Assembly: GCA_002709665.1 (NCBI GenBank)
Contig: PAQK01000067.1
Span: 1-44,568, forward strand
Source of the DNA: Gemmatimonadota bacterium
Lineage (GTDB): Bacteria > Latescibacterota > UBA2968 > GCA-2709665
Length of the DNA stretch: 44,568 nt
Reading direction: 5' to 3'
Within the stretch, counting starts at the first letter, position 1; every line of letters begins with the position of its first letter. The notes beneath the pieces were generated by a model that was not told the origin of the DNA, ran no database searches, and was given only the letters and a program-made list of their open reading frames with translations. The position numbers and the translations under genes are program-made. Shown piece by piece: positions 33,255 through 41,836 of the stretch.

Positions 33255-34298
33255 ATGCCGACGTTTTCGGCGGAAGAACTGCGCAGGATTGGCCGTGAAA
33301 TCTATGTGAAAGCCGGTGCTACGGACCACGAGGCGGAGACGGTAGCGAGTCTACTCGTGGAGTCTAGTCTGATGGGTCACGATTCCCACGGTGTGATGCG
33401 GCTGCCCCAATACGTCGTTGGTATAGAATCTGGTCAGATCAAACCGGGAGCAGTGGTTGAAGTCGAGCGGGAAACGGCGGCATCCGCGGTGTTGAACGGA
33501 AACTGGGGATTTGGGCACGTGACTGCCGTTGAGGCAATGAAAATTGCGATGGAGAAAGCGCGTGAGGCCTCTGTAGGCCTGGTGACAGTGCATCGTTCCA
33601 ATCATGTGGGCAGACTGGGGGCATATCCTCCGGCGGCAGCTGACGACGATATGATAGGAATCCTTACCAACAATGGTCACGGCGGTGACCTGGCAATGGC
33701 TCCCTGGGGTGGTCTGGGGCGAATCCTTCCGGCAAATTGCCTCGCGGCTGCCTTTCCCTCGGCCGGCCAGTTCCCTGTCGTACTGGATCTGACGACGGCG
33801 GGTGCTGCAGGAGGAAAGGTTCGCGTGACGCTGGCAAGGGGAGAGACGATGCCGGAGGGTTGGATGATCGATCACGAAGGCAACTCTACCATTCATCCGG
33901 AAGATTATGTTACGGAACCAAAGGGTGCGCTCCTACCCTTTGGCGGGCTGGTCGGACACAAGGGATCGGGGCTGGCGATCGTAATCGACATCTTGTCAGG
34001 CGCACTTTCTCCGGCGGGCTGCTCTCGAGAAAATTCAGAAGTTACGGGGAACGCGTTGTTTGTTCAGGTGATCAACGTGGAGGCATTTCAGCCGTTGGAG
34101 GATTTCAAGAACGAGGTGGCCAATTTTGTGGACTATGTGAAATCTGCAGCTCCTGCGCCGGGATTCGACGAGGTGTTGGTGCCGGGTGAGCGATCTTACA
34201 GGACGAAACAGGAACGAATGGCGAACGGGATCCCGGTGGTTGATTCCACGTGGGAGAAGATCGCCGAGGTAGCAAAGAAGCTGGATGTGGAGGTTTGA
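33255..34298 (+). CDS. Malate/L-lactate dehydrogenase family oxidoreductase (Ldh_2/DpkA type)
   Basis: The track start at 33219 is far upstream of a good site; the ATG at 33255 (TAAGGAGAACTCAT upstream) begins MPTFSAEELRRIGREIYVKAG and gives 347 residues. Family blocks are LMGHDSHGVMRLPQYV, VTVHRSNHVGRLGAYPPAA, ILTNNGHGGDLAMAPWGG and VVLDLTTAGAAGGKVRV. This NAD(P)-dependent family, unrelated to classical MDH/LDH, reduces 2-keto acids and includes ureidoglycolate, 2,3-diketogulonate and delta1-piperideine-carboxylate reductases. The catalytic His is in SHGV or NHVG. It fits reduction or oxidation of a keto acid made by the sugar-acid pathway. It is 4 bases from the next, broken Gfo/Idh gene. 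Confidence 0.92.
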   Translation: MPTFSAEELRRIGREIYVKAGATDHEAETVASLLVESSLMGHDSHGVMRLPQYVVGIESGQIKPGAVVEVERETAASAVLNGNWGFGHVTAVEAMKIAMEKAREASVGLVTVHRSNHVGRLGAYPPAAADDDMIGILTNNGHGGDLAMAPWGGLGRILPANCLAAAFPSAGQFPVVLDLTTAGAAGGKVRVTLARGETMPEGWMIDHEGNSTIHPEDYVTEPKGALLPFGGLVGHKGSGLAIVIDILSGALSPAGCSRENSEVTGNALFVQVINVEAFQPLEDFKNEVANFVDYVKSAAPAPGFDEVLVPGERSYRTKQERMANGIPVVDSTWEKIAEVAKKLDVEV

Positions 34299-34302
34299 CC
34301 GG

Positions 34303-35345
34303 ATGGGTCGAGTTCTGAAAGTTGGGATGCTGGGATGTAGCGATATTGCATACAAGAGCAGCGGGCCATCTATCAAGAAGTCAAGGAACACCGAGATGAT
34401 CGTGGCAATGGATCTTGTTGAGAACGTTGCAGAGTCGTTCGGCGAAGAGTTCGGTATACACGCCACGACAGGCCCGGATGTTGTGTTCGAAAGCGATTAA
34501 GTAGACGCAGTGGTAATCTCCACCCCTCACTATTTTCACGAGCCCTTGACGGTGCAGGCCGCTGAACCTGGCAAGCACGTGATATGTGAGAAACCGATCG
34601 AATGTACCCTGGGTGCAGGCAGACCGCATGATCGAGGCCTGTCGTGAAGCGGGTGTGCTTCTGAGTATCAATTTGATAACCAGATACAGTGCAGTGACGT
34701 GCAAGGGCAGGGATCTGGTAGACCAGGGCGTTGTAGGAAAGATCTTGGGATTGCAGTTTCATGTGATGGTGGACAAGCCAACCAGCTACTGGTCCGGGGG
34801 ATATTCCGGGAGAGTAAAAACAGACTGGCGACCATCTGTGGAGCAGTCTGGCGGGGGTGTGCTGGTGATGAACCTTATGCAAGATATCGATCGATTTCGT
34901 TACATGACGGGGCTCGAAGTCGTACGTGCCTATAGTGAATACGATACGTTTGTGACCGATGTCGAAGTGGAGGACTACCTCGCCGTGACTTACAGGTACA
35001 ACAATGGCGTCATCGGCAATGCGACGGCGTCTTCCTGTGCAAAAGGACGCGGGGGTACGGGCAACAGGACTTTGGGTACCGAGGGGCAAATATTGTTCGA
35101 TTCACCCAGGTTACGAGTGTTCAACACCGGAGATTTCGAGTTTTTGGTAGCAGGTGAGTGGAACGACATAGAAGTCGATTTGGAACAGTATGACCGTCAG
35201 GTTTATACAGAAGAAATTTGCCGAGGCCGTCTTCAGCGGCAAAGAGCTGGACATCCCAGGCATGGAGGGTAGGAAAACGCTTGAGGCAATCGTTGCCGCC
35301 TATCGTTCTGGAGAGCGCAATCAAGCGGTAGATCTGCCATTGTGA
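34303..35345 (+). pseudogene. Gfo/Idh/MocA oxidoreductase with a TAA and two frameshifts
   Basis: From the ATG at 34303 the frame reads LKVGMLGCSDIAYKSSGPSI, ends at TAA 34498-34500 (after TTGPDVVFESD) and continues in frame with VDAVVISTPHYFHEPLTVQA and KHVICEKPIECTL, so the EKP motif is still present. The frame is lost near 34605; the next frame gives RMIEACREAGVLLSINLITR and a long C-terminal domain. It is lost again near 35200, and a third frame reads FIQKKFAEAVFSGKELDIPG to TGA at 35345. The alignment of the three pieces is that of a complete 340-residue enzyme. At least three lesions mean no enzyme is made. Its sequence differs from the two intact Gfo/Idh genes, so it was not a tandem duplicate. 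Confidence 0.88.
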
Positions 35346-35407
35346 ATCAGTTCAACTAGGTATCTACAAGAAGCAAAAAGTTGCATCTGGAGTTTGAGGA
35401 GGATCCA

Positions 35408-36742
35408 ATGTCTGACGACATACGAGCTGGCGCAGAGGAAGCCAGGGCTGCCGCCCTGGTGCTCGCACAATCTACAGAGGCAGATCGCAATGGTGCGTTG
35501 GAAGCTATTGCAGCGGCACTCGAGGAGAATGCCGAGGAGATCTTTAATGCGAATCATCTTGATTTGGAGGCCGGGAACCAGCTTATGGCTGAGGGAAAGT
35601 TGACAGAGCCCCTGGTTCACAGACTGAAGCTGGATGCAAAGAAGCTGCCGCAGGAAGTGGTGGTTGGGGTACGGAGTGTCAGGGACCAGGAAGACCCGAT
35701 TGGCAAGACCCAAATGGCAACGGAATTGGATGAGGGACTGAATCTCTACAGGGTGTCGGTACCCATAGGTGTGATTGGTGTGGTGTTCGAATCCAGACCG
35801 GATGCCCTCGTACAGATCGCGTGCCTGTGTTTGAAGTCCGGTAATGCAGTCCTGCTGAAAGGGGGTAGTGAAGCCCTACACTCGAACCGCGTGCTGGCGC
35901 AGATTATGCAGAACGCCACACGGGGCCTGCCGGGAATTCCGCAAGGTTGGATGCATCTCCTCGAGGCCAGAGAGGAGGTGCAGGCAATTCTGGATCTGCA
36001 CCATCTGGTAGACCTTCTTATACCAAGGGGAGGCAACGACCTGGTTCAACATATCATGAATAACACCAAGATTCCTGTAATGGGCCATGCCGATGGGATC
36101 TGTCACGTGTACGTGGATGCAGAGGCGGATGCACATAAGGCGAGGAGAATCTGTCTGGATTCCAAAACTCAGTATCCGGCAGTCTGCAATGCCGCGGAGA
36201 CCATTCTGGTGCACAGTGAACTTGCCGAAGAATTGCTACCCGATATCGTGAGGGATCTGGTTGGGGTAGGTGTAGAGGTCCGGGGTGATGAAGCGACGCA
36301 GGCTTACGGGGGGGGGCGGGTGAAGGCGGCATCAGAAGCGGATTGGGCAACGGAGTACCTGGACCTGATTGTGTCGATCAAAGTTGTCTCCGGTCTGGAA
36401 GAGGCGATCGATCATATCAATCGCTTCAGTTCACATCACACGGATGCGATTGTAACGGAAGATGGTGGTGCAGCCGAACGGTTTTTGCGTGCCGTGGATT
36501 CGGCGTCGGCACTTCATAATGCTTCCACCCGATTCGCGGATGGCTTCAGGTATGGTCTTGGGGCAGAGCTCGGAATCAGCACCAACAGACTTCACAGTAG
36601 AGGTCCCGTGGGGTTGGAAGGCCTTGTTATTTACAAATACGTATTGGAAGGCGGTGGCCACATTGTTGGAGACTACAGTGGCGACAATGCCCGCACATAT
36701 TCGCATCGCAGGTTGAATTCGTCCTGGAAGAGAGGGCGTTGA
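35408..36742 (+). CDS. proA: Gamma-glutamyl phosphate reductase
   Basis: A 444-residue enzyme that reduces gamma-glutamyl phosphate to glutamate-5-semialdehyde in proline synthesis. The ATG at 35408 (GAGGAGGATCCA upstream) is preferred over the TTG at 35381. Diagnostic blocks are VSVPIGVIGVVFESRPDALVQI, LCLKSGNAVLLKGGSEALHSN, LLIPRGGNDLVQHIMNNTK, the catalytic Cys in SKTQYPAVCNAAET, and RFADGFRYGLGAELGISTNR with RGPVGLEGLVIYKYVL. Nothing is missing. proB is not in the window, so it must lie elsewhere. The stop overlaps the M16 start by one base (TGATG), which links translation of an anabolic gene with an exported peptidase. Confidence 0.96.
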   Translation: MSDDIRAGAEEARAAALVLAQSTEADRNGALEAIAAALEENAEEIFNANHLDLEAGNQLMAEGKLTEPLVHRLKLDAKKLPQEVVVGVRSVRDQEDPIGKTQMATELDEGLNLYRVSVPIGVIGVVFESRPDALVQIACLCLKSGNAVLLKGGSEALHSNRVLAQIMQNATRGLPGIPQGWMHLLEAREEVQAILDLHHLVDLLIPRGGNDLVQHIMNNTKIPVMGHADGICHVYVDAEADAHKARRICLDSKTQYPAVCNAAETILVHSELAEELLPDIVRDLVGVGVEVRGDEATQAYGGGRVKAASEADWATEYLDLIVSIKVVSGLEEAIDHINRFSSHHTDAIVTEDGGAAERFLRAVDSASALHNASTRFADGFRYGLGAELGISTNRLHSRGPVGLEGLVIYKYVLEGGGHIVGDYSGDNARTYSHRRLNSSWKRGR

Positions 36743-39600
36743 TGAGGGGCCGTAGGTCCGCAGGTTATCCGTGCAGGGCGTTTCTGGGTTGTTTCCTATT
36801 GTCTCTTCTGGGATGTGCGACCGGACAGCAGGGGGCCAGACCAGATGGGCAATCCGAGGAAGCACCGACCGTCACCAGGATGCCGGTAGATACGATGGTG
36901 ACGGTTGGTCGACTGCACAATGGGATCAAGTATTTCATTCGAGAGAACCAGAAACCAGAGAATCGTGCCGAGTTGAGGTTGGTGGTCAACACAGGCTCCA
37001 TTCTCGAGGAGGATGACCAACAGGGACTTGCCCATTTTGTGGAACACATGGCCTTTAACGGCACCCGAAATTTTCCCAAGCAAACCATAGTGGATTATCT
37101 GGAGTCGATTGGCCTGAGATTCGGGCCGGATCTGAACGCACAAACCAACTTTGATGAAACTGTCTACATCCTGCAGGTCCCAACAGACAGTGTACGAATT
37201 GTCGAGCAGGCGTTTGCCATAATGGGGGACTGGGCGAGCCATGTGAGTTTTCAGAAGGAGGAGGTGGAGAAGGAGCGCGGTGTGGTGATAGAAGAGTGGC
37301 GCTCAAGGCTGGGTGCCGGCGCGCGCATCTTCAAGAGACAGGTTCCCGTGATTTACCATAATTCTAGATACGCCAGCCGCATGCCCATAGGTGTGAAGAC
37401 TGTCCTGGACACTTTCCGGCAGGAGAGGTTGAAGAATTTCTATCGGGATTGGTACAGGCCGGACTTGATGGCTGTCATCGCTGTCGGAGATTTCGATGCG
37501 GACTGGATTGAGGACCTGATCAAAAAACGGTTTTCTACCATCCCCTCCGCTGTTGATCCTCCCACCAGGACGATGTATCCGGTTCCAGATCATAGTGAGA
37601 CTTTGTTTGCCCTGGTCACGGACCCAGAAGCCTCCTGGTCCAGTGTATCTGTTTATTACAAGATGGAGGCTCGAGACCAGGGCTCTGTTGAGGCGTATCG
37701 ACAAACCCTGGTGGAGGCCCTTCACACGCGTATGCTAAACTCTCGTTTGCGCGAATTGAGCAAGATTCCAGAGGCGCCTTTCCTATCTGGACATTCGGGG
37801 AGGGCCCGTCTCGCGCGAACAAAGGAGGTCTACTCGCTCTCGGCGAGGGTGAAAGAGGGTGGAGTGCTGCAGGGCCTTGAGGCGCTTCTGATCGAGGCGG
37901 GCAGACTAAAGCAACATGGGTTTACAGAGACCGAATTGGCCCGGGAAAAAGTGGAAATGCTCAGGAGTATCGAACAGTCCTTCAGGGAGAGAGACAAAGT
38001 GCGTTCGGGGTCATACGCCGCGGAGTATATCCGCTATTACCTTACGGATGAGCCTATACCGGGTCTCCCATACGAATATCGTCTGCACAATGATCTGATC
38101 CCTGGCATTCGGATGGATGAAATCAACAGGCTGACCGAGGAATGGATGTCCATAGACAGCCGGGTCATCCTCGCAGATGGGCCTGATAAACTCGGAATGG
38201 GGCTTCCAGACAGCACCACACTACTTGCATTGATCTATGAGGTTGAGAATCTTCAGTTCGTTCCTTACGTCGATGAGGCTTCAGACCTGCCACTGCTTGA
38301 ACAGGTGCCCTCACCTGGATCTGTGACACTGGATAGGCGGATCCACGAATTGGGCGTTACGGAATGGACACTGAGCAATGGTGTGAGGGTTGTGACGAAG
38401 CCCACCGACTTCGAGAATGATCAGATCCTGTTTACCGCCTTCAGCCCTGGTGGACATTCCCTTGTATCGGATGATGACTACCTCGCTGCATCCACCGCAA
38501 CCTCCGTACTGAGAGAGTCAGGCGTGGGAAATTTCAGCCTGATCGAAATTCAAAAGAAACTTGCTGGCAAACTGGTAAGGATTTCACCATGGATAAGTGA
38601 GATTCACGAGGGCATTTCCGGCAGCGCGTCAGCAAAGGATGTAGAGACACTTTTTAAGCTCATCTATCTCTCATTTACTGCCCCACGAGCCGATAGCACA
38701 GCTTTCCTGGCCTTTCAGAACAGGATCAGGGGATATATGGAAAACAGGAATGTGAGCCCAGGTGCGGCATATGAAGACACGATTCAGGTGACCATGTCAC
38801 AGCATCACCACAGGGCGAGGGTGTGGTCGAACGAAATGCTTGAGGAGATGGATCTGCTCAAGTCATTCCAGATCTATAAAGACAGGTTTTCGGACGCCGG
38901 GGATTTCACGTTCACCTTTGTGGGAAATTTCGAAGTCGAGGCACTTCGGCCGTTGGTGTTGACATATCTGGCGTCACTTCCCACTACAGGCAGGGAGGAG
39001 ACCTGGCGGGATGTCGGGCTGCGTCCACCTGAAGGGGTAATCTCAAGAACGGTCCGGAGGGGTTTGGAACCGAAGAGCAACACCCGTCTTATTTTCTCCG
39101 GGCCTCTGGTGTGGAGTCGTCAAACGGAGTATGATCTGAACGCGATGGCGCACGTCTTACGAATCAAGCTGCGAGAAGTCGTACGTGAAGCGCTAGGTGG
39201 CTCGTATGGTGTTGGTGTCTGGAGTTCTGCGCAACGCTTTCCCAGTGAACGATACTCGGTGACGGTTGACTTTGAGTGCAGTCCGGGTCGTGTGGAAGAA
39301 CTGACGAAGGTGGTGTTCAGCCAGATCGATAGCCTGAAGCGATTTGGTACGTCCTGGGAGTACCTTCAAAAGGTAAAGGAGAGTCAGAAACGATCTAGAG
39401 AGGTTGCCCTGAAGGAGAACCGATTCTGGCGCGGTGCCTTGCAGACCCGATACGTACACGGAGAAGACCCATTGATGATTCTTTCGTTTGATCGGAAAGT
39501 GGATCGTTTGGATTTACCGTCGATTCAGCAAGCCGCAATCAAATATCTGGGCTCGAAGAACTATGCGAAGTTCGTTTTGCTGCCTGAAAAAAAGGAGTGA
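36742..39600 (+). CDS. M16 family (pitrilysin-like) zinc metallopeptidase, lipoprotein
   Basis: A 952-residue two-repeat M16 peptidase. It starts at the ATG at 36742, overlapping the proA stop. The N-terminus is a lipoprotein signal: after a basic RGRR start, FLGCFLLSLLGC with the lipobox Cys at residue 25, so the mature protein is membrane-anchored outside the cytoplasm. The inverted zinc motif is H98-F-V-E-H102 (GLAHFVEHMAFNGT), with the third ligand in the KERGVVIEEWRSR segment about 80 residues later. The second half (from about residue 540, VTEWTLSNGVRVVTKPTDFE) lacks the zinc motif, as usual. The family degrades peptides and small proteins in a clamshell chamber. Sequence and length are complete. 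Confidence 0.94.
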   Translation: MRGRRSAGYPCRAFLGCFLLSLLGCATGQQGARPDGQSEEAPTVTRMPVDTMVTVGRLHNGIKYFIRENQKPENRAELRLVVNTGSILEEDDQQGLAHFVEHMAFNGTRNFPKQTIVDYLESIGLRFGPDLNAQTNFDETVYILQVPTDSVRIVEQAFAIMGDWASHVSFQKEEVEKERGVVIEEWRSRLGAGARIFKRQVPVIYHNSRYASRMPIGVKTVLDTFRQERLKNFYRDWYRPDLMAVIAVGDFDADWIEDLIKKRFSTIPSAVDPPTRTMYPVPDHSETLFALVTDPEASWSSVSVYYKMEARDQGSVEAYRQTLVEALHTRMLNSRLRELSKIPEAPFLSGHSGRARLARTKEVYSLSARVKEGGVLQGLEALLIEAGRLKQHGFTETELAREKVEMLRSIEQSFRERDKVRSGSYAAEYIRYYLTDEPIPGLPYEYRLHNDLIPGIRMDEINRLTEEWMSIDSRVILADGPDKLGMGLPDSTTLLALIYEVENLQFVPYVDEASDLPLLEQVPSPGSVTLDRRIHELGVTEWTLSNGVRVVTKPTDFENDQILFTAFSPGGHSLVSDDDYLAASTATSVLRESGVGNFSLIEIQKKLAGKLVRISPWISEIHEGISGSASAKDVETLFKLIYLSFTAPRADSTAFLAFQNRIRGYMENRNVSPGAAYEDTIQVTMSQHHHRARVWSNEMLEEMDLLKSFQIYKDRFSDAGDFTFTFVGNFEVEALRPLVLTYLASLPTTGREETWRDVGLRPPEGVISRTVRRGLEPKSNTRLIFSGPLVWSRQTEYDLNAMAHVLRIKLREVVREALGGSYGVGVWSSAQRFPSERYSVTVDFECSPGRVEELTKVVFSQIDSLKRFGTSWEYLQKVKESQKRSREVALKENRFWRGALQTRYVHGEDPLMILSFDRKVDRLDLPSIQQAAIKYLGSKNYAKFVLLPEKKE

Positions 39601-39622
39601 TGTAAGAACGGGGAGGGAGACC

Positions 39623-40751
39623 GTGAGTGCACAGAGTATTCAGGACACTCACAGGGCATTGGGAATTCACCGTGCAATGGAGGTGGCAAGAGAAGAATAT
39701 CTGGAATACATGACCTTCCATTCCAAGGGGCCTCCGATGTTTACCGATATATTCGGGTCACTTCTGGGGTTGAAGGAAGAATGGCGCGAACAGGGTCCCA
39801 GTGAAACAGAAATCGATTTCTCTGCCTTCTGATACCGGAGAACTATGTCCTATGCGGTGGCGGTCAATACGGGATGGGTGGGTGGTGGCACATCGAAAAT
39901 CTTGGAGGATAATGGAGAGTTTACGGTCGCCCTGGACAAGTACGGAAGGCGGGTGAAGCTCTTTAAACGGTCGGCTACGCTTCCGCTGGACTACCCGGTG
40001 GAATCGATGGATGATTGGTTAAGGATCAAATAGAACTATGATTACAACGACGCACGGTTAGGCGAAGCGTGGAAGGATCGGGCGTTGGCGGCTAGAGAAA
40101 AAGGGATGGTCATTCAGATAAGCCTGCCTGGGGGGCTCGATCAGCCAAGGCAGTTAATGGGTGAGGCGAGCTTGTGCGAATCCTATTACACACAGCCTGA
40201 TCTGATTCACGAAATGCTTGAGACGATGGGCGAGACGGTGGTTCGCATCCTGGACAGGGTGTCTTCTGAGATTCAGGTGGACCAGTTGTTTGTCCAGGAG
40301 GATATGGCTGGAAAGAGTGGCCCGCTTGCCGGTCCCAAGCAAGTCGAGTCCTTCATTAAACCCTATTATCGCAAGGCTTGGGATTTGTTGAAGTCCCGGG
40401 GCGCCCGGATTTTTTCTCAGGATTCCGATGGGGATTAATCTTATGTATCCCAATGAGCCGGTTGCCGGGATGGACATTGTGAAGATTAGGGAGGTCCATG
40501 GTTCCAGACTGGCCTTTATGGGCGGCATCGACAAGCACGTGATCAGGCGGAGTAAGGGAGAGATCGTTGTAGAACTGGAGCATAAGATTCCTCCGATGGT
40601 ACAAACGGGTGGATGTCTTTTGGGACTGGACCATCGAATACCGAACGGGACGTCCCTTGAGAACTATCGCTTCTACATAAGTAAGGTCTGGCAAATCCTG
40701 GAACAAGAGCTTGGGCAACCGATCCCGGGACAATTGAACGCAGTCACATAG
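39623..40751 (+). pseudogene. Uroporphyrinogen decarboxylase-like (URO-D/MtaA-fold) gene with TGA, TAG and a deletion/frameshift
   Basis: The GTG at 39623 (GGGAGGGAGACC upstream) starts a frame reading AQSIQDTHRALGIHRAMEVA. It meets TGA at 39830-39832 (after IDFSAF) and TAG at 40031-40033 (after SMDDWLRIK), yet continues recognisably: SLPGGLDQPRQLMGEASLC, QVDQLFVQEDMAGKSGPLAG and ARIFSQDSDGD. Near 40430 about ten residues are missing and the frame shifts; the new frame gives YPNEPVAGMDIVKIREVHGS, FMGGIDKHVIRRSK and GCLLGLDHRIPNG to TAG at 40751. This is the non-heme URO-D-like group found near sugar or methyl-transfer genes. A partner methyltransferase is not seen. Confidence 0.87.
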
Positions 40752-40770
40752 TGAGGTGAGGAGAGCGAGC

Positions 40771-41805
40771 ATGAAACGGTTCAAGAATGCCGGGGACGTC
40801 AAGGTGGGGGTCATTGGGTATGGTGGCGCATTCAATATGGGTCGGGAGCATCTCAAGGGAATGATGGAGGCCGGTATGTCTCCCTCGGCTGTCGCAGAGA
40901 TCGATCCCGAAAGACGTAAGGTTGCCGAGGAGGACTTTCCCGGATTACGGGGTTTTGACTCGGTCACGCGAATGCTGAAACAGTCGGACGTAGATCTGGT
41001 TGTGCTGATTACGCCACACAATACGCACGCAAAACTGGCACTCCAGTGTTTGCGTGCCGGGAGGCACGTGATCAGTGAGAAACCCCTCGCGATAACGACT
41101 GCCGAGTGTGATGCGATTATCAGGGAAGCCAAGAAACGCAACCTATTGCTGTCGACCTACCACAACCGACATTGGGACGGATGTGTGATGGAGGCGGTCC
41201 ACCACATCGTAAAGGAGAAGGCCATAGGGGAGGTCTACCGGATCGACGCGCACATCGGTGGCTATGACCAACCCGGAGACTGGTGGCGCTCAAGCAAAAC
41301 AATCTCCGGTGGTATTCTCTATGATTGGGGTGTTCACCTTCTCGAGTACGCCCTTCAGATCATCAAGTCGGACGTGGTGGAAGTCAGCGGATACGCAAAA
41401 ACAGGATTCTGGGCGCCGAAGACTGCCTGGAAAAAGGATACGAATGAAGATGTTGCGTCTGCAGTCGTCAGGTTCAAGAAGGGAGAATGGGTGACATTGA
41501 CGGTTACAACTTTGGAATCCAACCCCAAACCCGGCCAGCTCGAAATCACAGGGACGAAAGGCAGCTATATTTTCGACGGTCGGACCTACGAACTGATCCA
41601 GCAGGTTGACGATAAGCAGGTTGTAACGAAGGGCAACAACCGACCCAGGGCGTGGGGCGCGTTCTATAAGAATATTGCCGGACATCTGACAAAGGGTCAA
41701 AAGCTGATCATCACGCCGGAGTGGTCCAGAAGGCCGATCCACATCCTGGACCTGGCGGTGAAAAGTGCGAAACAGGGTAGAGCATTAAGAACGAAGTATA
41801 GCTGA
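40771..41805 (+). CDS. Gfo/Idh/MocA family oxidoreductase (second intact copy)
   Basis: The ATG at 40771 (GTGAGGAGAGCGAGC upstream) gives 344 residues beginning MKRFKNAGDVKVGVIGYGG. Family motifs are VLITPHNTHAKLALQCLRAG and HVISEKPLAITTAECDAIIR (EKP), followed by a C-terminal domain with WWRSSKTISGGILYDWGVHL, which supplies the catalytic histidine, and LTVTTLESNPKPGQLEITGT. It oxidises a sugar or cyclitol with NAD(P). It differs clearly from the copy at 29529 and lies just after the dead URO-D-like gene, before the dimethylformamidase-like gene. The three Gfo/Idh genes in the window suggest several sugar substrates. Confidence 0.92.
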   Translation: MKRFKNAGDVKVGVIGYGGAFNMGREHLKGMMEAGMSPSAVAEIDPERRKVAEEDFPGLRGFDSVTRMLKQSDVDLVVLITPHNTHAKLALQCLRAGRHVISEKPLAITTAECDAIIREAKKRNLLLSTYHNRHWDGCVMEAVHHIVKEKAIGEVYRIDAHIGGYDQPGDWWRSSKTISGGILYDWGVHLLEYALQIIKSDVVEVSGYAKTGFWAPKTAWKKDTNEDVASAVVRFKKGEWVTLTVTTLESNPKPGQLEITGTKGSYIFDGRTYELIQQVDDKQVVTKGNNRPRAWGAFYKNIAGHLTKGQKLIITPEWSRRPIHILDLAVKSAKQGRALRTKYS

Positions 41806-41836
41806 ATGGCGGCAACGAATCTTTAAGGAGTAAGGG

